Assembly: GCF_012571605.1 (NCBI RefSeq)
Contig: NZ_CP046220.1
Location: forward strand, 250,318 to 314,317
Source of the DNA: Enterobacteriaceae endosymbiont of Macroplea appendiculata
Lineage (GTDB): Bacteria > Pseudomonadota > Gammaproteobacteria > Enterobacterales > Enterobacteriaceae
Direction: 5' to 3'
Length of the DNA: 64,000 nt
In this document: one piece after another, positions 17,179 through 26,692 of the stretch
Position numbering within the stretch: the first letter of the stretch is position 1
Layout: every line of letters starts with the position of its first letter
Notes under the pieces: generated by a model
Told to the model about the DNA's origin: nothing
What the model saw: the letters and a program-made list of their open reading frames with translations, nothing else
Database searches by the model: none
Position numbers and translations under genes: made by a program

Positions 17179-17942
17179 TTCAAATTTTTTCTTTTATTTA
17201 TTAATTTATAACACATAAGATATATTAATATAATAAAATGTATTAACATACTTATTGTCATCCACATAGATTTCACATTAATTCCTAAAAAACTATATCT
17301 AAATCCAGAAACAATATAAAAAATTGGGTTTATACTTGATATTTTTTGCCAGAATACAGGCAAAAAATCATTGGAATAAAATACTCCACCTAAATAAGTT
17401 AAAGGTGTTAAAATAAATGTTGGTATAAAATTAATATCATCAAAATTTTTAGCTAATATTGCATTTAATAAACCTAATAAAGCGAATAACATCGCTGTTA
17501 ATAAAAGAATTATAATAAATAAAATCCATGAATATATTTTTAATGTAATAAACAACATAGAAATACACATTAAAATGATACAAATGGTTATACTACGGAC
17601 AATACCACCTCCAATATATCCTAAAATAATAACATGGGTAGATACTGGTGCTATAAGTAATTCTTCTATATTATGTTGAAATTTTGCACTAAAAAATGAA
17701 GCAGAAACATTAGCATATGCATTATTAATAATACTCATTATAATTAGTCCTGGTACAATAAATTGAATATAACTAAAACTACTAAATTGTTTTATATGTT
17801 TACTCATTAAATTACCAAATACTATAAAATATAATGATATTGTAATAATAGGTGGCACCAGTGTTTGTATCCAGATACGACGAAAACGGTTAATTTCTTT
17901 AATCCATATTGTTTTTAGTGCTACTAAATTAGTATAAATCAT
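17172..17942 (-). CDS. yadH: ABC-2 type transporter permease YadH
   Basis: This is the membrane half of a two-gene ABC-2 exporter. The 256 residues equal the E. coli YadH length, with six predicted membrane spans, an N-terminal amphipathic segment (IWIKEINRFRRIW) and the ABC-2 signature region LTPLTYLGGVFYSNDFLP before the last spans. SD AAGGG precedes the ATG. It follows yadG by 23 bases, so the pair forms an operon. The substrate of YadGH is not established in E. coli; the relatives are exporters of drugs, polysaccharides or lipids. Its survival in a small genome suggests a wall or envelope role. Confidence 0.92.
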   Translation of the reverse strand: MIYTNLVALKTIWIKEINRFRRIWIQTLVPPIITISLYFIVFGNLMSKHIKQFSSFSYIQFIVPGLIIMSIINNAYANVSASFFSAKFQHNIEELLIAPVSTHVIILGYIGGGIVRSITICIILMCISMLFITLKIYSWILFIIILLLTAMLFALLGLLNAILAKNFDDINFIPTFILTPLTYLGGVFYSNDFLPVFWQKISSINPIFYIVSGFRYSFLGINVKSMWMTISMLIHFIILIYLMCYKLINKRKNLKI

Positions 17943-17965
17943 ATTTAACCCTTTTATAAAATAAA

Positions 17966-18877
17966 TTATTGAGTCGAATTTATAAAAAATGCTTCTAACC
18001 TACTATATTTATTTTGGATACTAATGATATTAATATTTTGTTTTATAAATTGTTGAAATACATTATTTAACCCTTGTTCTTTGATCACTATAATTTCTAC
18101 TGAAGAAGTATTAATAAATTTATGTTTATAACCAATAATATTAGGTTGTTGTAATGTATTACTACTATAAGAAATAATAAATATTTCAAATTTTAATTTT
18201 TTAAACAAATCTTTAATTGAACAATTTTCTATTAAAACACCATGATTAATAATACCTATATTACGACATAATAGTTCTGCTTCTTCTAAATAATGTGTAG
18301 TTAAAATAATCGTTATGCCAATTTTATTAATTTGTTTAAAAAAATCCCATAAATAATGTCTTAATTCAATATCAATACCTGCAGTAGGTTCATCTAAAAT
18401 TAACAAAGAAGGATTATGTATTAGTGCCCTAATAATCATTAAACAACGTTTCATACCACCAGATAATTTTTGTGCTTTTGTATTTCTTTTTTCCCATAAA
18501 TTTAGCATTTTTAAATATTTGCATATTTTAGTATATGCAATTTTTTTAGTAACGCCATAGTAGCCTGCTTGATTCGTTAAAATTTGTATAACAGTTTCAA
18601 AAGGATTAAAATTAAATTCTTGCGGTACTAAACCAATTTTTTTTTTAGCTTGAAACATATCATTAATAATATCATAACCAAAAATTTTCACTGTGCCAGA
18701 AGTTTTATCTATTAAAGAACTTATAATCCCTATTAATGTTGTTTTCCCAGCACCATTTGGGCCTAATAAAGCATAGAAATCACCTTTCATAATATTAAGA
18801 TTAAATGTTTTTAAAGCTTGATATTGATTTAAATACATTTTATTTAAATTTTTAATTTCAAGTGCATACTCATGCAT
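17966..18877 (-). CDS. yadG: ABC transporter ATP-binding protein YadG
   Basis: This is the ATPase partner of YadH. The 303 residues (E. coli 308) show Walker A GPNGAGKTT near residue 40, Q-loop LVPQEFNFNPFE, ABC signature LSGGMKR, Walker B LLILDEPTAG and the H-loop TTHYLEEAE. The C-terminal 80 residues, typical of YadG, remain recognisable to the end (SRLEAFF). All catalytic residues are present, so the transporter should be active. The gene lies 95 bases after sodA, behind a strong inverted repeat. Confidence 0.95.
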   Translation of the reverse strand: MHEYALEIKNLNKMYLNQYQALKTFNLNIMKGDFYALLGPNGAGKTTLIGIISSLIDKTSGTVKIFGYDIINDMFQAKKKIGLVPQEFNFNPFETVIQILTNQAGYYGVTKKIAYTKICKYLKMLNLWEKRNTKAQKLSGGMKRCLMIIRALIHNPSLLILDEPTAGIDIELRHYLWDFFKQINKIGITIILTTHYLEEAELLCRNIGIINHGVLIENCSIKDLFKKLKFEIFIISYSSNTLQQPNIIGYKHKFINTSSVEIIVIKEQGLNNVFQQFIKQNINIISIQNKYSRLEAFFINSTQ

Positions 18878-18928
18878 GATGTTTTCTCTATAAAATAAAA
18901 ATTCTAAAAAATATTTTTTTGACGTATA

Positions 18929-18966
18929 ATGATATACTTTATCAATGTCACAATAAAGTATATCAT
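18929..18966. repeat. 14-bp perfect inverted repeat between sodA and yadG
   Basis: ATGATATACTTTAT and its exact complement ATAAAGTATATCAT flank a 10-base loop that contains the only G/C-rich bases of the gap. It begins six bases past the sodA stop. No U-run follows on the minus strand, so it looks less like an intrinsic terminator than an mRNA-stabilising hairpin or an operator near the yadG promoter. Confidence 0.55.
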
Positions 18967-18972
18967 AGCATG

Positions 18973-19596
18973 TTATGAATTATTCTTAAGAAAAAGTTCT
19001 GTTACTTTATCCCAATTAATTACATGCCAAAAAGATTGAATATATAAATTACGATTATTTTGATATTTTAAATAATATGCATGTTCCCAAAGATCTAATG
19101 CTAATATAGGTTCACCTAAAATATTATTTTTAATATGTATCCAAGGATTATTTTGATTCATAGTAGTTGTAATTTGTAATGTATTATTTTGTTTAATTAA
19201 CCATATCCATCCCGAACCAAATACGTTTAATGCTTGTTGTTCAAATATTTTTTGAAAAAAATTAATACTGCCAAAATTATTTATTAATGCTTTAGTTATA
19301 ATATCATTCATTTTAGTGTTCTTTTTTAAGATCTTCCAAAAAAAATTATGATTAGCATGTCCACCAGCATTATTATATAACAATGTTTGTTGTTGTGTAT
19401 TTAAATGATAAGTATGTATTGAAGATAATAATTCTTTAATTGGAATATGTGTGATATTATTATTTTTTAATAATATATTAGTATTATTAATATAATTTTG
19501 ATGATGTTTAGTATGGTGTATTTTCATAGTTTGATAATCAAAAAATGGTTCTAAAGCATCATAATTATAATTTAAAATAGGTAATTTGTAAGTCAT
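18973..19596 (-). CDS. sodA: Superoxide dismutase, Mn type
   Basis: SodA converts superoxide to hydrogen peroxide and oxygen in the cytoplasm. From ATG 19596 it has 207 residues (E. coli 206). The metal ligands are in HHTKHHQ, GGHANHNFFW, and DLWEHAYY (Asp and second His). GGHANH and NQNNPW are typical of the Mn-dependent form rather than the Fe form. The longer ORF start at 19608 would overlap aroE, so the second ATG, which matches the E. coli start, is preferred. It is downstream of aroE with 4 bases between, an arrangement made by loss of intervening genes. Confidence 0.95.
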   Translation of the reverse strand: MTYKLPILNYNYDALEPFFDYQTMKIHHTKHHQNYINNTNILLKNNNITHIPIKELLSSIHTYHLNTQQQTLLYNNAGGHANHNFFWKILKKNTKMNDIITKALINNFGSINFFQKIFEQQALNVFGSGWIWLIKQNNTLQITTTMNQNNPWIHIKNNILGEPILALDLWEHAYYLKYQNNRNLYIQSFWHVINWDKVTELFLKNNS

Positions 19597-19600
19597 AATT

Positions 19601-20443
19601 TTATCCATTATTAATATATATTTGTTTAAATGTTTTTATAATATCTGTTGTTATTGGCATAATACCATGCCATAAATAAAAAGAATATGCTGCTTGTTCA
19701 ATTAACATACCGATGCCATCAGATATATTTCTTGCACCATGAATATTACACCATTGTAAAAATGTTGTTAATTTTGTACTGTAAAAAAGATCATAACAAA
19801 AAATATCAGGATGAATAATATTTTCCGGTAAAGGAAAAAGTTTATTTTTCATACTAGTAGATGATGCATTAATAACTAAATCATATTTTTTATTATTCAA
19901 ATATACATTTTGTAAATCTTCTTGTTTTATACAAGATAACTGTTTTATATTATGAAAATTTTTTACAAGATTACAGGCATTTAGATAATTTCTATTAACT
20001 ATTGTAATAAAATGGTTATTTTGTATTAATAAGTCTAAAATACCTTTTACAGCTCCTCCAGCACCTAATATAAGAATATTGCTATTACTCTTAGGTTGTA
20101 AAAAACCTTGATTAATTAAGTCAGTATATAAACCAATACCATCAGTATTATCACCTAAAATTTTTGATGATAGCATTTTTAATGTATTAACTACACCACA
20201 TTTTTGTGCTCTTTTTGTTAAAATATCACATATATGATAAGCATGTTGTTTAAATGGTACTGTAATATTAGCACCATAACCGCCATTTTTAAAAAAATTC
20301 AAAATAACATTATTAAAATTGTTTAGAGGAACATAAATTTTTTGATAATTTTGTTTAATTTTTAATTGTTGTGCAAATAATTCATGTATTATAGGTGATT
20401 TACTATGATGAATTGGATTACCAAATACAGCTAATTGTTTCAT
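19601..20443 (-). CDS. aroE: Shikimate dehydrogenase
   Basis: AroE reduces 3-dehydroshikimate to shikimate with NADPH, step four of the chorismate pathway. The 280 residues (E. coli 272) have the substrate site FGNPIHHSKSPIIH, catalytic Lys in GANITVPFK, catalytic Asp in GDNTDGIGL, the nucleotide loop GAGGAVKGIL and an NADP-type NRN. SD AAGG precedes the ATG. AroA is encoded at 46141, so at least two steps of aromatic synthesis are kept. The E. coli neighbours tsaC, yrdD, smg and dprA, between aroE and def, are all missing. Confidence 0.96.
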   Translation of the reverse strand: MKQLAVFGNPIHHSKSPIIHELFAQQLKIKQNYQKIYVPLNNFNNVILNFFKNGGYGANITVPFKQHAYHICDILTKRAQKCGVVNTLKMLSSKILGDNTDGIGLYTDLINQGFLQPKSNSNILILGAGGAVKGILDLLIQNNHFITIVNRNYLNACNLVKNFHNIKQLSCIKQEDLQNVYLNNKKYDLVINASSTSMKNKLFPLPENIIHPDIFCYDLFYSTKLTTFLQWCNIHGARNISDGIGMLIEQAAYSFYLWHGIMPITTDIIKTFKQIYINNG

Positions 20444-20765
20444 ATATTTTAACCTTAATATACAAAATGTTTAATATTATTAAATAATATTTAAATAATT
20501 TTTCTACTGCTAAAAAGCATATATTATTAATATAAATAAAAATATAAATATTATTTATAAATATATATGATTACATTTTATTATCAAATTTATATTTATC
20601 ATAACAAATTTTATTTACTAAATATATTTATGTATAAATATTCATTTGTAATAACATTAAGATTAAAAATTTACTATATATTATTTATATAATTATATTA
20701 TATAAATAATATAAACGATGTATAATAAAATATACCTAATATATATAATATAAATGATCATATAA
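20444..20765. other. 322-base, almost pure A/T divergent gap between aroE and def
   Basis: I see no gene or RNA. In E. coli, tsaC, yrdD, smg and dprA fill this interval; no readable trace of them remains. The one structure is a 17-bp perfect inverted repeat (TATATTATTTATATAAT and complement, 3-base centre) at 20677-20713, about 50 bases before the def start. Promoters for aroE and def are presumably here but cannot be chosen. Confidence 0.6.
20677..20713. repeat. 17-bp perfect inverted repeat upstream of def
   Basis: Both 17-base arms are A/T only and the centre is TAT, giving a near-palindrome of 37 bases. Such length is unexpected even here, but the local composition is almost entirely A and T, so it could arise by chance or local duplication. 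Confidence 0.5.
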
Positions 20766-21263
20766 ATGAAGTTATTATATTTTCCTGATAATAAATTAAG
20801 ACTGATAGCACAATACATACAGGATATTAATATTGATACTAAATATTTAAGTATTAAAATGTTAGATCTTATGTATGAATTTGGTGGTATAGGATTAGCA
20901 GCTACTCAAATTGGCATACATAAACGGATTATAGTAATAGATATAACATCATCACAAAATAATCCATTAGTTTGTATTAATCCAACTATCATATCACATA
21001 GTAATGAACAAATGAATAGCTTAGAAGGTTGTTTATCAATACCCCAAGAACGACATAATATTTTAAGATATAAAACCATACAAATGAAATTTACAACATT
21101 AACACATAAAACTATGATTATAAAAGCACAACACATATTATCATCATGTATACAACATGAAATAGATCATTTAAATGGCATTTTATTTATTGATTATTTA
21201 TCTAATTTAAAATATAAACGTATTTATGATAAAATGTATAAAAAACAAACAAAAAAAATATAA
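20766..21263 (+). CDS. def: Peptide deformylase
   Basis: Def removes the formyl group from the N-terminal Met of new proteins. The 165 residues (E. coli 169) carry all three motifs: GIGLAATQIG (residue about 42), EGCLSIP with the metal-binding Cys, and QHEIDHLNG with the two His ligands and catalytic Glu. It is paired with fmt immediately downstream, one base apart, so formylation and deformylation are retained as a unit. Map at 5256 carries out the next step. Confidence 0.97.
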   Translation: MKLLYFPDNKLRLIAQYIQDINIDTKYLSIKMLDLMYEFGGIGLAATQIGIHKRIIVIDITSSQNNPLVCINPTIISHSNEQMNSLEGCLSIPQERHNILRYKTIQMKFTTLTHKTMIIKAQHILSSCIQHEIDHLNGILFIDYLSNLKYKRIYDKMYKKQTKKI

Positions 21264-21264
21264 A

Positions 21265-22224
21265 ATGAATATTATCTTTATGGGGACTTCTTTATTTGCA
21301 TCTATACACTTACAAAAATTATTAATTAAATATAATATTTCTTGTGTTATTACTAAACCTAATATTTGTACTAAAAAAAGAAATCGTGTAATTAATAATC
21401 CAGTAACAACGATAGCATTAGAAAATGGTATTGATATTTTACAAACTTTAGAACCAAATAGTTTACTATTTATTAATAGTATCAAACAATACAGGTGTGA
21501 TATTATCATTGTTGTGGATTATGGTATAATTATTTCACAGGATATACTTGATATACCTCGTATGTTTTGCATGAATGTACATGCATCCTTATTACCACGT
21601 TGGCGAGGCGCGGCACCAATACAAAGAGCATTATTAGCTAACGATAATTATACAGGTATTACTATTATTAAAATGGATGCATTACTAGATCATGGTGATA
21701 TTATATATCAATATATATATCGTATTCATTCTAATGACAATTATGGTTTTTTATATAAAAAATTATCTACTTATGGTATTAATGGATTAATCTTTATTTT
21801 AAATAAGATTAAAAATAGAGAAAAAATATCTTTGATAATACAAAAAAAAACCTATATTAAAACTACTTATGCTGCTAAAATAAACAAAAAAGAATGTGAG
21901 ATTAAGTGGTTATGGTCAGCTTATAAAATAAATAGTATGATCCGTGCTTTTAATCCTTATCCTGGAGCTTATTTTATAGCTTATGATGAAAGATATAAAA
22001 TATTAATATCAGAAGTTATTTTATATACTAATAAAATAATGCATCCTTATGGATGTATTTTATCCATCAATAAATATGGAATGCAAATTAATACATCCGA
22101 TGGCGTTCTAAATGTTAAAATAATACAACCAAGTAATAAGAAAAAAATGGATATGATTACTTTTATAAATTTTATTAAAAATAAACATATTTTTCATATA
22201 GGTAGTAGATTAAATAATCTGTAA
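21265..22224 (+). CDS. fmt: Methionyl-tRNA formyltransferase
   Basis: Fmt puts the formyl group on initiator Met-tRNA. From ATG 21265, one base after the def stop codon, it has 319 residues (E. coli 315). The catalytic core is present: NVHASLLPRWRGAAPIQ with the Asn and His, and MDALLDHGD with the catalytic Asp; Gly of HGSLLP is Ala. The C-terminal tRNA-binding domain from about residue 205 is divergent but complete (AFNPYPGAY). An earlier ATG at 21226 lies inside def and is rejected. It converges on rplQ with 16 bases between; trkA, rsmB and mscL, found here in E. coli, are lost. Confidence 0.96.
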   Translation: MNIIFMGTSLFASIHLQKLLIKYNISCVITKPNICTKKRNRVINNPVTTIALENGIDILQTLEPNSLLFINSIKQYRCDIIIVVDYGIIISQDILDIPRMFCMNVHASLLPRWRGAAPIQRALLANDNYTGITIIKMDALLDHGDIIYQYIYRIHSNDNYGFLYKKLSTYGINGLIFILNKIKNREKISLIIQKKTYIKTTYAAKINKKECEIKWLWSAYKINSMIRAFNPYPGAYFIAYDERYKILISEVILYTNKIMHPYGCILSINKYGMQINTSDGVLNVKIIQPSNKKKMDMITFINFIKNKHIFHIGSRLNNL

Positions 22225-22240
22225 AAAAACATACTTTATT

Positions 22241-22603
22241 TTATTTTTCCCTATCCATAAGCTCTATATAAGCTAGAGGAGCATGATCACCAGCTCTAAA
22301 ACCACATTTAATAATTCGTGTATAACCCCCCATTCTATTATGAAATCTTACTGATAAGACAGCAAATAATTTGATAAGATTAACTTTATTATTAATTTTA
22401 GTACGGATAAATCTTTTATTAGCAATAGTATTTCTTTTTGCTTTAGTAATTAAAGGTTCAATTACACGTCTTAATTCTTTTGCTCTAACTAAAGTTGTTT
22501 TAATAATTTCTTTATCAATTAAAGCATTGACTAAATTAATAAATAATGATCTACGTTGACTACCATTCATATTTAAATAACGACCTGTTTTTCTATGACG
22601 CAT
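22241..22603 (-). CDS. rplQ: 50S ribosomal protein L17
   Basis: L17 sits near the peptide exit tunnel. From ATG 22603 it has 120 residues (E. coli 127) with [19 protein letters not shown] at the start and [18 protein letters not shown] at the end. SD GGAGG lies about 12 bases upstream; the earlier ATG codons of the longer frame precede the SD and lack homology. It is the last gene of the alpha operon. Confidence 0.97.
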   Translation of the reverse strand: MRHRKTGRYLNMNGSQRRSLFINLVNALIDKEIIKTTLVRAKELRRVIEPLITKAKRNTIANKRFIRTKINNKVNLIKLFAVLSVRFHNRMGGYTRIIKCGFRAGDHAPLAYIELMDREK

Positions 22604-22685
22604 AAAAATTAAAACCTCCACTTTCATCATTAACATAATTATATATATCGAAGATTATCGTGTATAATATCATTTATAATACATT

Positions 22686-23690
22686 TTATTTTTTATCTAT
22701 ATTGTTTTTAGAAGGCCAATTTTTTAATCTCATTCCTAATGTTAATCCTTTAGTTGCTAATATATCTTTTATTTCTGTCAAAGATTTTTTACCTAGATTT
22801 GGTGTTTTTAACAATTCTACTTCTGTCCGTTGTACTAAATCACCAATTAATTGTATTTCTTCTGCTTTTAAACAATTTGCTGATCTAACAGTTAATTCTA
22901 AGTCATCTACTGAATGTAGTAAAATAGGATCAAAAGCTGGTTTTTCTTCTTTTATTTCTTCTTGTTTAATATCACTCAAGTTAACGAATGTTTGTAATTG
23001 TTCAGAAAGAATGGTTGCTGCTTTTCTAATAGCTTCTTCTGGATCTATAGTCCCATTAGTTTCTAATTCTATAATTAATTTATCTAAATCAGTTCTTTGT
23101 TGTACCCGTGCAGATTCAATATAATAAATAACACGTTCTATCGGACTAAAAGATGCATCTACTAATAAGACTCCTATAGGTCTATTACTACTAGATTCTT
23201 TATTTTGCATTCTAGTTTGTGCAGATACATATCCTCGACCTAATTCTATTTTTAATTTTATTTTAATTGTAGTGTTTTTGTCTGTTATATTACAAATAAT
23301 ATTATCAGGATTAATAATTTCTATATCATTATTATGTATAATATCAGCATTTTTTACTACACCAATACCATATTTATCAATATGTAATATCATTTCTTTT
23401 TTATTATTGTGTGTTTTAATAGCTAAATTTTTTAAATTTAATAATACTTCAATAATATCTTCCTGTATGCCTTCTTTTGCACTGAATTCATGTAATATAC
23501 CTTCAATTTCAACTTCTGTAACTGCATATCCAGGCATAGAAGATAATAATATTCTTCTTAATGCATTACCTAATGTATGTCCAAAACCACGTTCTAAAGG
23601 TGATAATGTTACTCGTACTATCTTAGTAGTAATGTATTTAATATCTACTAAACGTGGTTTTAAAAATTCTGTAATAGAATTATATTGCAT
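22686..23690 (-). CDS. rpoA: RNA polymerase alpha subunit
   Basis: Alpha dimerises to seed RNA polymerase assembly, and its C-terminal domain contacts UP elements and activators. From ATG 23690 it has 334 residues (E. coli 329). The N-terminal domain has [10 protein letters not shown] and [18 protein letters not shown]; after a linker near residue 235 the C-terminal domain keeps the DNA-contact residues in RSANCLKAE and [10 protein letters not shown]. Homology ends at NWPSKN, close to the E. coli end. Start chosen by homology and by GAGAA upstream. Intact C-terminal domain implies UP-element recognition is still possible. Confidence 0.98.
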   Translation of the reverse strand: MQYNSITEFLKPRLVDIKYITTKIVRVTLSPLERGFGHTLGNALRRILLSSMPGYAVTEVEIEGILHEFSAKEGIQEDIIEVLLNLKNLAIKTHNNKKEMILHIDKYGIGVVKNADIIHNNDIEIINPDNIICNITDKNTTIKIKLKIELGRGYVSAQTRMQNKESSSNRPIGVLLVDASFSPIERVIYYIESARVQQRTDLDKLIIELETNGTIDPEEAIRKAATILSEQLQTFVNLSDIKQEEIKEEKPAFDPILLHSVDDLELTVRSANCLKAEEIQLIGDLVQRTEVELLKTPNLGKKSLTEIKDILATKGLTLGMRLKNWPSKNNIDKK

Positions 23691-23723
23691 GTATGTATTC
23701 TCTATATATAATATTATCAAAAA

Positions 23724-24344
23724 TTATTTTGAATATAATTCAACAATTAAATGTTCATTAATATCTGATGATAATTCTAATCTTTCTGGCAATCTTGTAA
23801 ATACACCTTCCATTTTTTTCTTATCAGTTGTAATCCAAACACAATTTTCAATTTGTTGAGATAATTCTAAAGCTGCATTAATACGTAATTGTTTTTTAGA
23901 TTTTTCTACAACAGCTATTTTGTCTGTAGGAGTAACTTGATAAGAAGGAATGTTAACAACATGATCATTAATTTGTATACATTTATGATTAATTAATTGT
24001 CGTGCTTCAGCTCTTGTCGTACTAAAACCCATTCTATATACAATATTATCTAGTCTTCTTTCTAATAAACATAATAAATTATAACCAGTATTACCTTTTG
24101 AGCGTAAAGCTTTTATATAATAATTACGAAATTGTTTTTCTAATACACCATATATTCTACGTAATTTTTGTTTTTCGCGTAATTGTATACCATAATCCGA
24201 TAATCTTGGTTTTTTAAAACCATGTTGTCCAGGAATTTGTTCTAATTTACATTTTGTATTAATATCACGTACATTAGATTTTAAAAATAAATCTGTTCCC
24301 TCACGTCTGCTTAATTTTAATTTTGGCCCTAAATATTTTGCCAT
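23724..24344 (-). CDS. rpsD: 30S ribosomal protein S4
   Basis: S4 is a primary 16S-binding protein and, in E. coli, the translational repressor of the alpha operon. The 206 residues match E. coli exactly in length, with [19 protein letters not shown] at the start, the S4 RNA-binding domain [11 protein letters not shown]...TRAEARQLI, and [22 protein letters not shown] at the end. SD AGGAGA precedes the ATG. I cannot recognise the S4-binding pseudoknot in the 61 bases before rpsM. Confidence 0.98.
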   Translation of the reverse strand: MAKYLGPKLKLSRREGTDLFLKSNVRDINTKCKLEQIPGQHGFKKPRLSDYGIQLREKQKLRRIYGVLEKQFRNYYIKALRSKGNTGYNLLCLLERRLDNIVYRMGFSTTRAEARQLINHKCIQINDHVVNIPSYQVTPTDKIAVVEKSKKQLRINAALELSQQIENCVWITTDKKKMEGVFTRLPERLELSSDINEHLIVELYSK

Positions 24345-24373
24345 ATTAATTCTCCTTTATTTAAATAGTATAT

Positions 24374-24769
24374 TTATACTCTTCTTTTTTTGGGAGGACG
24401 ACAACCATTATGTGGTATTGGTGTCACATCTGTTATATTAGTAATATGAAAACCTGCATTATTTAATGCACGTATAGTAGATTCTCTACCTGGACCAGGT
24501 CCTTTGATCATAACTTCCAAATTTTTAATACCATAATTCCTAATATTTTCTATACATTTTTCTGTTGCTACTTGTGCAGCAAATGGTGTAGATTTACGTG
24601 AACCTCTGAAACCAGAACCTCCAGCTGTCGCACATCCTAATATATTTCCTTGTCTATCTGTGATACTAATAATAGTATTATTAAAAGAAGCATGAATATG
24701 TGCAATACCATCTATAATATTTTTTCTAGTATTTTTTTTATTTTGTTTTTCTGTTTTTATCTTAGCCAT
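24374..24769 (-). CDS. rpsK: 30S ribosomal protein S11
   Basis: S11 forms part of the platform beside the mRNA exit channel. From ATG 24769 it has 131 residues (E. coli 129). The conserved blocks [34 protein letters not shown] and [13 protein letters not shown] and the end [13 protein letters not shown] are nearly unchanged; only the N-terminal basic tail differs. Start chosen at MAKIK, with GAG upstream, over an ATG four codons earlier. Confidence 0.98.
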   Translation of the reverse strand: MAKIKTEKQNKKNTRKNIIDGIAHIHASFNNTIISITDRQGNILGCATAGGSGFRGSRKSTPFAAQVATEKCIENIRNYGIKNLEVMIKGPGPGRESTIRALNNAGFHITNITDVTPIPHNGCRPPKKRRV

Positions 24770-24791
24770 ATTTTTTCTCACAAAACATATA

Positions 24792-25148
24792 TTATTTTTT
24801 CATATATTTACTATTTTTTTTACTAGTATGTGCATTAGTTTTAGTACGTTGCCCTCTTACAGGTAAACCTTTACGATGTCTTAAACCTCTATAACATCCT
24901 AAATCTACTAATCTTTTAATATTTAAACTTGTCTTGCGTCTTAAATCTCCTTCTATAACAAATTTAGATACTTCTATCCTTAGAAGCTCTATTTGTTTTT
25001 CTGTTAATTGGTTTATTTTAGTGTTTAAAGAAATATTAATATTTTTACAAATTTTTAATGAATAAGACTTACCTATACCATAAATATATTTAATGGCAAT
25101 AATAGTTCTTTTATTATCTGGTATATTAGTTCCTGCTATTCTAACCAT
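24792..25148 (-). CDS. rpsM: 30S ribosomal protein S13
   Basis: S13 lies at the head of the small subunit and bridges to the 50S. The 118 residues equal the E. coli length. [15 protein letters not shown] begins it, GIGKSYS follows, and the basic tail [15 protein letters not shown] contacts the P-site tRNA. It is the first gene of the alpha operon; 61 bases separate it from rpmJ, the normal place of the alpha promoter and S4 target. Confidence 0.97.
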   Translation of the reverse strand: MVRIAGTNIPDNKRTIIAIKYIYGIGKSYSLKICKNINISLNTKINQLTEKQIELLRIEVSKFVIEGDLRRKTSLNIKRLVDLGCYRGLRHRKGLPVRGQRTKTNAHTSKKNSKYMKK

Positions 25149-25209
25149 TGTGATATGCCTTTATATAATTTAAAATAAAAAATTTGATAATCTAAATATA
25201 TTTTTATTA

Positions 25210-25326
25210 TTATCCTTGTCGTTGTTTATGTTTAGGATCTACATTACAAACCACATAAACAATTCTATTCCTACGAATAATTTTACAATTTCGACATAAT
25301 TTTTTCACTGAAGTACGTACTTTCAT
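25210..25326 (-). CDS. rpmJ: 50S ribosomal protein L36
   Basis: This 38-residue gene is too short for a simple ORF search but is unmistakable. On the minus strand ATG at 25326 starts [19 protein letters not shown] and the protein ends [12 protein letters not shown] before TAA at 25210-25212. It has the Cys-Cys-Cys-His zinc site of the C+ type (CRNC, C, H) and the same length as E. coli RpmJ. It lies between secY and rpsM as in the E. coli spc operon. A second in-frame ATG just upstream is a less likely start. Confidence 0.97.
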   Translation of the reverse strand: MKVRTSVKKLCRNCKIIRRNRIVYVVCNVDPKHKQRQG

Positions 25327-25355
25327 CATATAATCCTATTTAAATAACATAAATA

Positions 25356-26684
25356 TTATCTTTTAAAATTAATTTTTTTCATAATAGAGTCATATTGTTT
25401 AGATATCATAATGGTTTGTACTTGAATAATTAATTCTATCATTACTACTACTATTATTAGTAATGAAGTACCGCCAAAATATAGTGTAATATGGGTTAAA
25501 TTATGTATAATAGTAGGTACTAAACATATAAAACTAATATATAAACTACCAGAAAAATTTAATCTAGACATAATGGTAAAAATATATTTTGATGTTTGTA
25601 TTCCTGGTCTAATACCTGGTATATATGCCCCGGTTTTTTTTAAATTATCTGCAATTTCTTTAGGATTAAAAATAATTAAAGTATAAAAAAAACAAAAAAA
25701 CAATACCGTACATATATATAATAAAATATATAATGGTTTCCCTGGTTGTAAAGATATAGCAATTTTATAAAAACAATATAAATATGGAAAATGTCCTAAC
25801 CAGAAAAAAATAGTAGAAGCAAATAAAAGAATACTTGCAGAAAAAATAGCAGGCATTACCCCAGCCATATTAATTTTTAGTGGTAAATGGGTAATATTAG
25901 ACATACTATACATATATTTATTGTAATGTTGTTTTGCATAATGTACAATAATTTTTCTTTGGCCTTGTTCTATAAAAACAATAATGTATATTAATAATAA
26001 TATTATTATACACATAAACGATATTAAATAAAAATTTAAGTTTCCATGTTTAATGTGTGCTAACATTATTTTTATATGTATTGGTATACTAGAAATAATA
26101 CCCATAACAATCATAATAGAAATACCATTACCAATACCACGATGAGTTATTTGGTTGCCTAGCCATGTTAAAAACATTGTACCAGTTACTAATGTTAATA
26201 CAGATACACATATAAATCTAATGCCAGGGTGTAATACTAGATTTTCCATTCCTGGTATATGTGGCAAACCAGTAGAAATACCTATTGCTTGTATAATAGC
26301 TAATAATAATGTTGTATATTTTATATATTTATTAATTTTTTTTCTGCCTAACGCTCCATCTTTTTTTATTTTTATTAATTTAGGATGTATTGATGTTAAT
26401 ATTTGTAAAATAATGGAAGCAGAAATATATGGCATAACACCTAATACAAAAATAGATGATCTACTTAATGCACCACCAGAAAATATATTAAATAAATTTA
26501 GTATAGTATTATTTTGTTGGAAAAAAATATGATTTAATATATCAATATTAATCCCTGGTATAGGGATAAAAGATCCTATACGAAAAATTATTAATGCACC
26601 TAATAGAAATAATAATCTTTCTTTTAATTCATGAAAATTTTGTTTAGTATTTTGTAGTATAGATTGTTTAAATGGTTTAATCAT
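25356..26684 (-). CDS. secY: Protein translocase subunit SecY
   Basis: SecY is the channel of the Sec translocon. The 442 residues (E. coli 443) have ten membrane segments, FRIGSFIPIPGI and NLFNIFSGGAL near the N-terminus with the plug helix, MLTWLGNQITHRGIGNG in the cytoplasmic loop, and the ribosome- and SecA-binding loops with NPKEIADNLKKTGAYIPGIRPG. The last TM segments are more variable. The gene lies in the spc operon between rplO (8 bases) and rpmJ. Presence of a full SecY fits with exported products such as MrdA in this window. Confidence 0.98.
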   Translation of the reverse strand: MIKPFKQSILQNTKQNFHELKERLLFLLGALIIFRIGSFIPIPGINIDILNHIFFQQNNTILNLFNIFSGGALSRSSIFVLGVMPYISASIILQILTSIHPKLIKIKKDGALGRKKINKYIKYTTLLLAIIQAIGISTGLPHIPGMENLVLHPGIRFICVSVLTLVTGTMFLTWLGNQITHRGIGNGISIMIVMGIISSIPIHIKIMLAHIKHGNLNFYLISFMCIIILLLIYIIVFIEQGQRKIIVHYAKQHYNKYMYSMSNITHLPLKINMAGVMPAIFSASILLFASTIFFWLGHFPYLYCFYKIAISLQPGKPLYILLYICTVLFFCFFYTLIIFNPKEIADNLKKTGAYIPGIRPGIQTSKYIFTIMSRLNFSGSLYISFICLVPTIIHNLTHITLYFGGTSLLIIVVVMIELIIQVQTIMISKQYDSIMKKINFKR

Positions 26685-26692
26685 GTATTTAT

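Noticed and set aside
22660..23859. Plus-strand open frames opposite rpoA and rpsD (154 and 195 codons)
   Set aside because: They are antisense shadows of highly conserved genes, have no family resemblance and no ribosome binding site.
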